A stretch of DNA of 64,000 nucleotides from Pseudomonas mendocina. GTDB lineage: Bacteria > Pseudomonadota > Gammaproteobacteria > Pseudomonadales > Pseudomonadaceae. How positions within the stretch are numbered: the stretch's first letter is position 1; each line of letters opens with the position of its first letter. The stretch lies in assembly GCF_900636545.1 (NCBI RefSeq), contig NZ_LR134290.1:1550001-1614000 (forward strand), given 5' to 3'. The position numbers and the translations under genes are program-made. Of the stretch, positions 6,973 through 18,400 are shown piece by piece. The notes beneath the pieces were generated by a model. It was not told where the DNA came from and did not search any database. It saw only the letters and a program-made list of their open reading frames with translations.

Positions 6973-8940
6973 ATGTCTCTGTTTAAACAATTGCTGATCG
7001 CCATCTGCCTGTTCCTGGTGGTCGCCTTCACCGGTAGCTTCATGGTCGGCCTGGAAAGCTCCCGCGAGCAGTACGTCAATCAGTTGCGCTCGCACGCGCA
7101 GGACGCCGCCACGGCCCTGGGCCTGTCGCTGACGCCGCATGTCGACGACCCGGCGATGATGGAGCTGATGGTTAGCTCGATCTTCGACAGCGGTTACTTC
7201 CAGAGCATCCGCGTGATCGACATCGCCAGCGGCAAGACGCTGGTCGAGCGTAGCGGCGTGCCTGGTGCGGCGGATACCGAGGCACCACAATGGTTCGTCG
7301 ACCTGATCGGCCTGCAGCCCGAGGTCGGCGATGCTCTCGTCAGTCGCGGCTGGGAGCAGGCGGCGCGGGTGGAGGTGCAGAGCCATCCCATGTTCGCCAT
7401 CGCCCGGCTCTGGCGTAGTGCTCTGGGCAGCCTTGGCTGGCTGCTGCTCTGTGGCCTGCTCAGCGCCGCGGTCGGTGCGATCGTACTGCGTCGCCAGCTC
7501 AAACCACTGGATTACATGGTCGAGCAGTCTCATGCGATTGCTCGCCGCGAGTTCCTCAGCCTGCCCATGCTGCCGCGTACGCCCGAACTGCGCCGAGTGG
7601 TGGAGGCGATGAATCAGATGGTGGAAAAGCTCAAGGCGCTGTTCCAGGAACAGGCCGAGCGCAGCGAGCGACTGCGTGACGAAGCCTACAAGGACAGCCT
7701 GACCGGGCTGGCCAATCGTCGCTACTTCGAGATGCAGCTGCAGGTGCGCCTGGGGGCCGAAGACCAGGCCAATGTGGGTTACCTGCTGATGGCCAGGGTT
7801 CGTGATCTGGCTGGCCTCAACCAGCGTCTGGGCGGCCAGCGTACCGATCAGTTGCTGCTGGCGGTGGCTGAACTGCTGTCGCGCGAAGGCGCGACGTTGG
7901 GCGCCGGTTGTCTGGTGGCCCGCAGCCGCGGCGGTGATTTCGCGCTGCTGGCGCCGGGGCTGGTCGCCGAGGAGGCCGAGCAATTGGCCATGCGTCTGGA
8001 GACAGCGTTTGCCAGCCTGGCCATGACCTGCGGCAGCGACCTGGCGCCGATGGCGCATATCGGTCTGGCGCCGTTCCGGCCCGGTGACGAGTGTGGCGAG
8101 CTGCTGAGCCTGGTTGACGAGGCGCTGGTCAGGGCCGAAGGCCTGAGCGAGCAGTGCTGGGCCCTGGCCTCGCGCGATGAGATCGCCAGTGTCGGGGATG
8201 AGCGTCATGTCTGGCGCTCGCTGCTGGATCAGGCCTTGAGCCGGCGTCAGATCGAGCTGTATTTCCAGCCGGTGGTCAGTGCCCGCGATCCCGGCCAGGT
8301 GTTGCACTACAAGGTGCTGTCACGCATTCGCGACGAGCTGGGGGCGACTATTCCTGCCGGACGCTTCCTGCCCTGGTTGCAGCGTTTTGGCTGGTCGTCG
8401 CGGCTCGACCTGCTGATGCTTGAGATGGTGTTGCAGCACCTGGCTGGCCATGCACAGCCGCTGGCACTGAATCTTTCCGGGGCACTGCTGCGTGAGCCCA
8501 AGTCATTGGAAAAGGCTTTCGAGCTGCTCAAACGACATACCGAATTCGCCGCGCTTCTGGTGCTGGAACTGGAAGAGGATCAGTTGCCCGAACAGGCCGC
8601 ACTGGAACAACTGACCCGGCGTCTGCGCAGCTTGGGCTTCAGTCTCAGCCTGCAGCACTTCGGTGGCCGCTTCAGCATGATCGGCAATCTGGCTCGCCTC
8701 GGTCTGGCTTATCTGAAGGTCGATGGCAGCTACATCCGCGCCATCGATCAGGAAGCTGACAAGCGCCTGTTCATCGACGCCATGCAGCGCGCAGCGCACA
8801 GCATCGATCTGCCACTGATCGCCGAGCGCGTGGAAACCGACGGGGAACTGCAGGTATTGCGGGAGATGGGCATTCAGGGCGTGCAGGGGCAGTTGGTGGG
8901 TGCCCCCATGCCGTGGCCGCCGGCACCGAGCAGGAGCTAA
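6973..8940 (+). CDS. lapD: LapD c-di-GMP receptor, inside-out regulator of LapG
   Basis: This 655-residue inner-membrane protein has TM1 at residues 7-25, a periplasmic output domain to about 155, TM2 at 155-175, a HAMP segment, a degenerate GGDEF domain and a degenerate EAL domain. The GGDEF signature is replaced by RGGDF (about residue 317) and the EAL motif by KVL (residue 447). It should therefore bind c-di-GMP without making or cutting it, as known for LapD. When c-di-GMP is bound the periplasmic domain sequesters LapG and the adhesin stays on the surface. Length matches P. fluorescens LapD (about 648). RBS GGAG precedes the ATG; the gene is coupled to lapG. Confidence 0.93.
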   Translation: MSLFKQLLIAICLFLVVAFTGSFMVGLESSREQYVNQLRSHAQDAATALGLSLTPHVDDPAMMELMVSSIFDSGYFQSIRVIDIASGKTLVERSGVPGAADTEAPQWFVDLIGLQPEVGDALVSRGWEQAARVEVQSHPMFAIARLWRSALGSLGWLLLCGLLSAAVGAIVLRRQLKPLDYMVEQSHAIARREFLSLPMLPRTPELRRVVEAMNQMVEKLKALFQEQAERSERLRDEAYKDSLTGLANRRYFEMQLQVRLGAEDQANVGYLLMARVRDLAGLNQRLGGQRTDQLLLAVAELLSREGATLGAGCLVARSRGGDFALLAPGLVAEEAEQLAMRLETAFASLAMTCGSDLAPMAHIGLAPFRPGDECGELLSLVDEALVRAEGLSEQCWALASRDEIASVGDERHVWRSLLDQALSRRQIELYFQPVVSARDPGQVLHYKVLSRIRDELGATIPAGRFLPWLQRFGWSSRLDLLMLEMVLQHLAGHAQPLALNLSGALLREPKSLEKAFELLKRHTEFAALLVLELEEDQLPEQAALEQLTRRLRSLGFSLSLQHFGGRFSMIGNLARLGLAYLKVDGSYIRAIDQEADKRLFIDAMQRAAHSIDLPLIAERVETDGELQVLREMGIQGVQGQLVGAPMPWPPAPSRS

Positions 8941-8949
8941 GCCGGGCTG

Positions 8950-8973
8950 GCGTGCCGGCGATGGTCGGCACGC
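8950..8973. terminator. Hairpin between convergent genes
   Basis: GCGTGCCG / CGGCACGC with an 8-base loop lies between the ends of lapD and the convergent small gene. There is no T-tract, so terminator activity is uncertain. Confidence 0.35.
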
Positions 8974-8986
8974 AGGCGTGCAGGGA

Positions 8987-9328
8987 TCAGATCAGGCCTG
9001 TGCTCACTTCCTCCTGGATCAGGCGAGACAGGCTGCCGAGGGCTTCACGTGCCTGGTTGCGGCTGAGCAGCTTGGACTGCGCGGCCGGTGGCAGGTCGGT
9101 AATGCGGATGATGCCCTTGGCGATCAGCACGCTGATCAGGTCTTCCAGTACGCGAACCATCTCCTGGTCGCTCTGACGCAGCTGCAGCAGGCTGGTCTCG
9201 ATGGCCTGATTGGAATACCAGGCCAATATGTCTTGGTCATCGGCGGGGAGCTGCTGGGTAAAACCCTCGAACTCGGCCGCTTCGACGCGGATCAGGTTGC
9301 CCTGGTCGTCGCGCTGCACGTAAAGCAT
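8987..9328 (-). CDS. Conserved hypothetical protein ('tryptophan synthase beta-like' of Pseudomonas annotations)
   Basis: This 113-residue soluble protein has a predicted beta-rich start (MLYVQRDDQGNLIRVE) and a helical C-terminal two-thirds. Homologues in pseudomonads are often labelled tryptophan synthase beta-like, but no PLP-binding lysine motif or TrpB fold length is present, so the name is misleading. It is encoded between lapD and the adhesin gene. In other Lap loci, as I recall, the same small gene sits beside lapA/lapD, which hints at a Lap-linked role. The role is not known. Confidence 0.75.
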   Translation of the reverse strand: MLYVQRDDQGNLIRVEAAEFEGFTQQLPADDQDILAWYSNQAIETSLLQLRQSDQEMVRVLEDLISVLIAKGIIRITDLPPAAQSKLLSRNQAREALGSLSRLIQEEVSTGLI

Positions 9329-9419
9329 GGATGCCTCCTGATGAGACGTCGATCACCGGACATACACCTATACGCGCCGGACGACGCATAGACAAGATCG
9401 GTTGGATGGGCACGCCCTC

Positions 9420-9442
9420 CCACCGCGCGTGACGCGCGGTGG
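9420..9442 (-). terminator. Strong hairpin downstream of the adhesin gene
   Basis: CCACCGCGCG / CGCGCGGTGG with a 3-base loop lies 15 bases after the adhesin stop codon. The stem is 10 GC-rich pairs, but no T-run follows. It could act as a terminator or as a 3' end stabiliser of the very long mRNA. Confidence 0.5.
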
Positions 9443-9456
9443 CAGGGTCGGGAACC

Positions 9457-12400
9457 TCAGTGGTGTTCGGTCTTCACCAGCGGGTCGGCACCGGCCACCA
9501 GCGAGTTGACGATCTGCGAGGAGGTGGCACCGTACTGACTCAGGTTCACACCTTCCAGCTTGATGGTCACATCGACGTTGTTGGCCAGATCGCCGGTGGT
9601 GCTGACCTGCAGCGTGTTGGTCACGGTATCGACCTTGAGGTAATCGAGGAGGTTGTTGGCGTTGGCAGTATCGGGCAGCAGGTCGCTGATATCGATACGG
9701 TCGCCTTCTGCCGCGTTGAAGTCCTTGATCACATCATTGCCGAAGTCACCAGACTTCCACATGAAGGTATCGGCGCCTGCACCGCCGATCAGCGTGTCGT
9801 TGCCGACCCCGCCGATCAGCAGGTCGTTGCCGTCACCGCCATTGAGCAGGTCGTGACCGCCGTTGCCGTAGAGCACATCGTGGCCGTTGCCGCCATTGAG
9901 AATGTCGGAGTACTTGCTGCCGTTGATCAGGTCACTGGCGTCGCCACCGTTGGTGGTGCCGATGGTGTGTATCGCCCAACCGGTATTGGTCTGTACCAGC
10001 TCCTGACCCTCGCCGGGTGCCTGATAGAGGTTGAGGCCGTTGCTGCCTAGCACCTTGTAGGTGTTGTCAGCGCTGCCGCTGAGCTTGAATTCCACCTTCA
10101 GGCTGGCTGCGCCGCCTTGATCCCAGTAAAGCAACTCAAGCGCCTGCAGACCACCCGCGATGCTGACGCCTTTATAGGTGTCCGTGGTCGTGGACTGGAT
10201 CTTGTCGACGTTGGCGATATCCTGGCCACCGATCATCAGGCGGTAGCCGTCATCCGCTGTGATGCGGATGTCATAGGTACCGGCATTGACCGAGAGGAAA
10301 CCGTGAGCGCGGATGATCGCATCCGAGGTATCACCGAGGTTCGCGCCACCGGCCTTGAGGCTGGAGACGTTGCCAGTACCGGCTGCCGTCAGGAAGTCGT
10401 ACAGGTTGTTTTGAGAGTCGCCGGAACTGCCAATGGTGTTGCCATTGGTGACGGTGCGGTTGTCACCCAGATCATCACTGAACACCGTATTGCCATTGTT
10501 GCGCAGACCGTAGTTGATCTGATTGGCGATGAACGTTGCGTTGACCGAGGAGGCCGCCGCGTTGTCATTGGAACCGACCAGGCTGCTTGTGTTACCCGTG
10601 CGGCTTTCTATGAAGGCCTCTACCTGGGACAGGCTGGTAAGGTTAGGACCATTTGTGCCTTCCTGGTAGCCCCAGTATTCGCCTGTCAGCCCAGAAGACA
10701 GCGCACTGCTGGTATCGGCCACTGTGATGGTGTTGGTGGTCAGGCTGTCATGGCTGATACCTCCCTCGACGATCTTCAGCGTCAGGTGCTGGCTGCTGGT
10801 GCTCTCAGTACTGCCGTTGGGCTCGACCGATACAGCCTTGACGTCCAGGCCGATCTCGCCGCGCACCGCGCCGCTGACCTGCAGCTTGGCGGTGGCCAAC
10901 TGCGCCGCGCTTAGGGAGACTACGCCGTTGACTGCCGCCAGGGTGCTGTTGCCGACCACGATGCTGGCGCCGGCAGGCAGGTTGGAGAGATCGTAGCGCA
11001 GGCTTTCGGAGCCGTCGGTGTCGGTCAGTGCGCCGCTGATGTAGTTGGCCAGGGCGATGCTGGTCTTGCCGTTGACGCCGCCATCACCAGCCACCACGCC
11101 CTGAGACGAGGAGAGGGTGATGTTGTCGATCAGTGCACCACGGCCGGACTCATGGGTTGAAGTACCTGCCAGCTTGATGGTCAGCGCCTCGGTGCTGCCG
11201 GTGCCGACGAAGCTGAAGTGGATATTCTCCCAGTTCAGGCTGGTCTGACTGCTGCTGGAACCGTATTCACCCACCAGGGTACTGCCCAGGTAGACCGCGA
11301 TCTTGGTGTAGGTGGTATCGAAGCCCAGGCGGCCGGCGTAGTCCATGGACAGGTCGTAGACCTTGCCAACCTCGGTCGCGACGTTGCGGGTGATGCCCAG
11401 CGTCTGAGCCATGGTGCCACCAGCGTCGTTCAGTTCCAGTGCGTCGTTGTTGCCAGTGCCCGGCATCTTGATGGTGACCAGGTTGCCGGCCTGATTCTCC
11501 ATATTGTCGTTGTGACCCCAGACCTCGAAGACATTGGTGCCGCCAGTGCGCTTGTCACCGGTGGTGACCAGCGTCCAGTTTTCGAAGGTCGAGCCTTTGA
11601 TCGACTCGGAGGTGTAGTCGCTGTCCGGCGCGCTTTCCCACGTGGTGGTGAAAAGCGTGCTCTTTGCAGCCGACTTGACGCTGAGCGTCGGCACGTCGGC
11701 GACCGGCGTGATATCGATGCCCATGGTGCTGCTGGCAGTGCTGAGGGAACCGTCGCTACCGCTGTAGTTGAAGGTGGCATAGGTGGCCTGGTTGAGACCG
11801 ATGCCGTTGCCGCCGAAGCTGTCGTGGCCGGACTCGTTGCTATCTGGCACGAAGCGCAGGCCGCCGCCGTCGATCACTGACTTGGTCACGGTAGCGTTGG
11901 TGTTGACATCGACCCAGTTGTTGCCTGACTTGACCTGCAGCTTGCCTTCGCCAGGCAGGCTCTCGATCTTGATCGACAGACTGCTGTTGGCGTCCACATC
12001 GCTGACCTTGAAGTCACTCCATTTGAAAATGTAGTTGCTGTCTTCATTACCGGTGACCGCAGCGCCAGCGACCACCACGGGGGCTTCGTTGACGTTGGTC
12101 ACGGCGATGGAGTAGTTCGCTGACTGGGTGCTGCCGTCGGAACTGGTGGCGAGCACAGTGATGCTGTGGCTGGTGGCGTTCTCGTAGTCGAGCTTGCTGC
12201 CGTCGGCTACGGTCACTACACCCGTGGTGGCGTCGATGGCGAAGCGACCACCCGCATTGTTGGTCAGCGAGTAGGTCACGGTAGTGCCAGCATCGCCGTC
12301 CACGCCGAGAGCAGTGATGCCGACAAGGGTACCGTTGGTGGCATTTTCGGCGACGCTGTTGATGGCTGTATTGGCGTCGGTGAGGGTGATGCCATTGTCA

Positions 12401-15400
12401 TTGACGTTGCTCAGGTTGATGGTGAACACCTGGGTATTGGTGCTGCCATCGGAGCTGGTCACCTTGACGGTGATGTTGTGGCTGGTGGCGCTCTCGTAGT
12501 CGAGCTTGCTGCCGTCAGCCACAGTAACCACGCCAGTGCTGGCGTTGATGGCGAAACGGCCGCCCGCGTTATCGGTTAGCTCGTACTTGGTGATGGTTGC
12601 GCCTACGTCGCCATCTCGGCCCAGCACGGTCAGGCCGACGGTGGCACCGTTGGCGGCGTTCTCGACCACGGTGTTGGCGGCCGGGTTGGCGTCGCTGATT
12701 ACCACGCCGTTGTCGTTGACGTTGGTAACGTTGACGGTGACCGTCGCGTTGACCGGAGTCTTGCCGTCGGTGGCCGTTACCTGCAACTGGTGCTGGGTAG
12801 CGGTCTCGTAGTCCAGCGACTTGCCGCTGGCCAGGGTAATGACGCCGGTGCTCGAGTTGATCGCGAACAGGCCGGCGTCGTTACCGCCGGTGATGCTGTA
12901 GAACAGCGGTTCGCCGTCACGGTCCTGGTCGGTGCCGGTAAAGCGGTCATTGAGGTCGGCGATGGTGCTGCCGGAGGCAATGTTCTCGGCGAAGCTGACG
13001 GTGCTGTTGGACAGCCCCGGTGCGTCGTCCACGGCCGCGACCTGGATGGTCATGGTGTTCGGCGTGGTGGAGAAGGCGCCGCTCTGATCCTGCACCGAGA
13101 AGCTGAAGCTGCTGTTGCCGCTGGCGTTGGCCGCCGGGGTGTAGACCAGGGAGGCGATCTGCGCCGCGGTAATGATCATGCCGATGGTCACGGCTTCGTT
13201 GCCCAGGCTCAGGTTACCGCTGGCCGGCAGGCTGTTGATGCGGATGGCCTTGAGACTGTCGCCTGCATCGACATCGTTGAAGACGAAGTCGGCACTGCTG
13301 AAGCTATGCGGCGTGTCTTCGTTGGTGTTGACGGTGTTGTCGGCGCTGGTGGGGGCATCGTTCACGCCATGCACGACGACCGGCAGGGTCAGGCTGGTGC
13401 TGGCCTTGTCGCCATTCGCGCCTTCAGTGGCAGTCGCGGTGACCTTCAGGTCGAAGCTGCCAGCGTTGGGCGAGGTGAGGCTCAGGTTGCTCAGGTTCCA
13501 GCCACTGATGTCCACTTCCGAGTGGGTGCCATCGGCGGTGAAGCTGTGGCCCGGGGTCCCGTCGCTGATGGTGACGCCGCTCGGGATTTGCGAGATCGAG
13601 ATGCTGAGACTTTCCGACAGATCGGTGTCCACCAGGCTGGCGCTGAGGTGCGACAGCGGAATGCTGCTGTTCTCGTCGCCTTCGTTGTAGCCATAGACCT
13701 GGTAGTAGCCCTTGCCATCGCTACCGTGCAGTTCCGAGACGCGCACGCCGTCGCCGGTCAGGTCGGTGGTGTCGCGGTAGAGCAGTACGTTGGCGGTGGA
13801 CAGATCCTGCACCGGACCGTTGCCGACCTTGACATTGACATCCAGGTTACCCGGGCCGCTCTGGTTGTGCTGGTAGATATCCAGGGTGTAGTAGCCGCTC
13901 TGTTGGGCGGTGAAGCTGCCGCTGAACTGTCCGGTGTTGCCGCTCCAGGTGGCACTGGCCACGGTGGTGCCGCCCACGGATACCAGCACGCTGTCGTCGC
14001 CCACGCCGCTGAAGGTGTAGGTCTCGCCGGCTTGCAGGTAGATCAGCCCGGAGAACTTGTTGGCCACGCCGGCATTGACGTTATCCAGATGGGCGTCATT
14101 GGCACTGGTGCTGCTGGCAGGTGTGCCCGCGGCATCGATGGTGGCTTTCAGGGTGGCCGGCGTGGCACCGTTGCCGCTGCTGCCCAGGGCCAGGCCGTTC
14201 CAGCTCTGCAGTGTCAGGCCAGTTGCGTGTGGTGTGCCTGCCGGAGTCTGGATGCTGAGGTTCGGTGCGTCTGCCACCGGGGTGACAGTGACCTGCACAC
14301 TCGCGGTGCTGGTGCCGCCTTTGCCGTCGCTGATGCTGTAGCTGATGGTGTCGCTTCCGCTGTAGTTGGCGGTTGGGGTATAGACGAGCTTGCCGTCGAC
14401 GACGGACACGCTGCCGTGACCGGCGCTGGCACCGCTGATGAGCAGGCTGTCGCCGTCAACGTCGGTGTCGTTGGCCAGCACGTCGATGGTGACTGCTGTG
14501 TCTTCAAGGGTGGTGACGCTGTCGTCGTTGGCGACCGGAGCATCGTTGACCGGGTTGACGGTGACGGTCACTACGCTGGTAGTGGTGCCGCCGTTGCCAT
14601 CATCGATGGTCACTGTGAAGGAGTCGCTGCCGTGGAAGTCCTTGGCTGGCTGGTAGGTGTAGGTGCCGTTGGCATTGAGCACCAGGCTGCCATGCTGCGG
14701 GCCGTTGGCGAGGCTGTAAGTGAGGGTATCGCCGTCGACATCGTTGCCGACCACGCTGCCGTTGACTGGGGTGTCCTCGTCGGTACTGATGCTCGATGGA
14801 GCGGCAGTCGGCGCGTCATTGACCGGCTTGACGGTAACGCTTACCACGCTGGTAGTGGTGCCGCCGTTGCCATCATCAATGGTGACGGTGAAGGAGTCGC
14901 TGCCGTTGAAGTCCTTGGCTGGCTGGTAGGTATAGCTGCCGTCGGCGTTCATCACCACGGTGCCATGCTGCGGGCCGTTGCCGTTGGCGATGCTGTAGGT
15001 GAGGGTGTCGCCGTCGACGTCACGAGCAGTGATCTTGCCGTCGACCGGGGTGTCCTCGTCGGTGCTGATGCTGGACGGGCTTGCGACCGGAGCATCGTTG
15101 ACCGGGTTGACGGTGACCGTCACCACGGAGTCGGCATAGCCGCCCTTCGGATCATAGACCCGGATGGTGAAACTGTCCGTCCCGTTGAAGTCCTTGTTCG
15201 GCGTGTAGGTATAGGCGCCGGTTACGGTGTTGAGCAGGATCGAACCGTGGGCGACGCCCGACTGGATGGTGTAGGTCAGCTTGTCGCCGTCGACGTCGCT
15301 GGCGGCGATCTGGCCGCTGACACTCTGATCCTCGTCGGTCACCTTGGTTTGGTCGGCGGTGACCGGCAGGTCGTTGACCGGGGTGATGTCGAGGCTGATC

Positions 15401-18400
15401 ACGCTGGTGGTGGTGCCGCCTTTACCATCACTGATGGTGACGGTGAAACGGTCCTGACCGTTGTAGTCCTTATTCGGTACGTAGTTGAAAGTGCCGTCGG
15501 CATTTAGCGTGACGGTGCCATGCTGCGGGCCGTTGCCGTTGGCGATGCTGTAGGTGAGGGCATCACCGTCCACGTCAATGGCGTTGACCTTGCCGCTAAC
15601 TGCGACATCTTCATCGGTGGTCAGGCTCTGTGGTCCTGAAACCGGTGCGTCGTTCACCGGGTTGATTGTGATGTTCACCACGGAGTCGGCGTAGCCGCCC
15701 TTCGGATCGTAGACCCGGATGGTGAAGCTGTCTGTCCCGTTGTAATCCTTGTTCGGCGTGTAGGTATAGGCGCCGGTGACGGTGTTGAGCAGGATCGAAC
15801 CGTGGGCGACGCCGGACTGGATCACATAGCTCAGCTTGTCGCCGTCCGCGTCACTGGCGACGATCTGGCCGCTGACACTCTGATCCTCGTCGGTCACCTT
15901 GGTCTGGTCGGCGGTGACCGGCAGGTCGTTGACCGGGGTTATGTCGAGGCTGATCACGCTGGTGGTGGTGCCACCTTTACCATCACTGATGGTGACGGTG
16001 AAGCTGTCCTGACCGTTGTAGTCCTTGCCCGGTACGTAGGTGAAGGTGCCGTCGGCGCGCAGAGTCACGGTGCCGTGCTGCGGAGCGTTGCCGCTGGCGA
16101 TGCTGTAGGTGAGGGTGTCGCCGTCCACGTCAGTGGCGGTGATCTTGCCATCGACCGCAGTATCTTCGGCGGTGGTCAGGCTTTGCGGAGCGGAAACCGG
16201 TGCATCATTGACCGGCTTGACGCCTACGGTGACGGTGGCTGTATCGAACTTGCCGTTACCATCGCTGATCGTGTAGGTGAACGTGGCTTTGCCGTTGAAG
16301 TTCGCGTCGGGAGTGAACACTACCTTGCCATTGACCAGGGCCACGCTGCCGTTGACGGCATCCTGGACACTGACGATGCTGAGGGTGTCTCCGTCGACAT
16401 CGCTATCGTTGCCCAGCAGGGTAGAGGGCTCGATGGTCAGCGGCTGGTCTTCATTGGTGATCAGCAGGTCGTTGCCGGCCTGGCTCAGCTGAGCACCGCC
16501 GACGACTGTGTAGCTGCCACCTTCAGGACGAAGTTCGACCTTCAGTTGGGCCTGACCGCCTTGGTCCCAGTAAATGATCTGGATGTCGTGAGGACCACTT
16601 TCGGTGATGGTGAAGGTAGCCGATTCGCGTGCAGTAGGACTCTGGTTGCCGTTGAACTCGGCTACCACCTTGCCGTCGACGAGAATGCTGTAGCCATCGT
16701 CCGCGGTGACACGGAACTGGTAAGTGCCGGCATTCAGGTTGATCTGACCGTTCATCTCGATGATGGCATCAGAGGTGTTGGCCGGGTCAGTGTTCAGCGA
16801 AGCAGCATCGGCGCCCAGGAACTTCTGCAGTTGCTGGTCGTTGCCCAGGTTATTGCTCACGCCGTTGCCGTAGTTCAGCTCGGTGGCGGTGAAGGTGGCG
16901 CTGGGCGTGCGGCTAGCGATGAAGGCCGCTACGCCGGCGAGGTTCTGCAGGTTGCCGCCGTCTACACCTTCACGGTAACCGTAGTAGTTGCCCTTGAGCC
17001 CGGCGATGACGCCGAAGTCGTCGTTGGCATCCGGCGCGTCGTTGACCGGAGTCACGCCCAGGGTGACCTTGCCCTCGACGCTGGTGGTGCCGTCGTTGAC
17101 GCTGTAGGTGAAGTTACCCACGGGATCGCCGGCCTTGTAGTCATCCGGGCCGTTGTATTTCAACCCTTGCAGTTCGGCGCTGGTCAGGGTCTGACCGTTG
17201 CTCACCGGGGTACCGTTGGCCAGTGTCACGGTGCCTACGGTGGGCAGACCGGTGACGGTGATGGTCAGCACGTCGCTGCTGTCGACGTCGGTCGGTGCGG
17301 CGATGTTCAGCGGAGTGCCGACACTTTCCTCGGCGACGGTAACGCTGGTGTCGGTGACCACCGGTGCATCGTTGCGGCCTTCGATGGTGACAGATGCATT
17401 GGCACTGACAACGCCGCCCTTGCCGTCGCTGACCTCATAGCTGTAGTTGAGGACGACCTTCTCGCCAGCGGCCAGGTAGTTGTACTGAGACGGGTCGATC
17501 TGCAGGCTGTTGCTGGCAGCGTCGAAGGTGACGCCCGCGTCGTTGCCACCGCCTACCAGCTGCAGGTTATCGACGCTGAGAATGTCGTTGGCATCCTCGT
17601 CGGAAGCGTGTTGCAGCAGGTCGAGGCTGTAGGCCGCTTCGTCTTCGTTGGTCAGGGTGGTGGCAACGCCGCTCACGATCGGCGCATCGTTGCTGCCGGT
17701 GAGGGTGATGGTGACATCACGGGAAGCCGAGGCGCCGCTGCTGTCGGTAACGGTGACGCGGTACACCAGGGTCACGGTCTCGCCGGCGCCCAGGTAGTCC
17801 AGCGCACCGGCGGCGACGCTGTAGTTCCAGTGCACGGAGCCCTGGCCGTCGCCCTGGGCGGCATCACTGATGGCTGCGCTGAGGTTGCCCAGCACGTCGA
17901 CATCCAGGCCTTTGCCGTCCTTCGCACTGATCAGTTGGCTGCCCACGGTGTGGGTGTTGCTCAGGTCGGCATCGCTGAAACCGATATCGCCGCTCGCGGT
18001 CAGGCTGCCGGCGTTCTCGCCCGGCACGCCGTCGGCGCGTTCGGTGATGCTGCCGCTCTGTACCGTGCTTTCCAGAACGGGCGCATCGTTACGCCCTTCG
18101 ATGGTAATGGTTGCTGTGGTCGGGGTTACGCCGCCGTTGTTGTCGACGACGTCATAGCTGTAGGTGAGCACCAGCTTCTCGCCAGCAGCGAGGTAGTTGT
18201 AGGCGTTCGGGTTCACCTGCAGGCCATTACCGCTGAGGGTCACGCCCGAGGCGTCCTGAGTGCCGACCTGTTTGAGGTTGCTGATACCCAACACGTCGCT
18301 GAGGTCGACGTCCGTGGCATTGGCCAGCAGGTCGACGTTGAACGCTGCGGCGTCTTCGTTGCTATCCACGACGATGGCGCTGCTGACCACCGGTGCGTCG

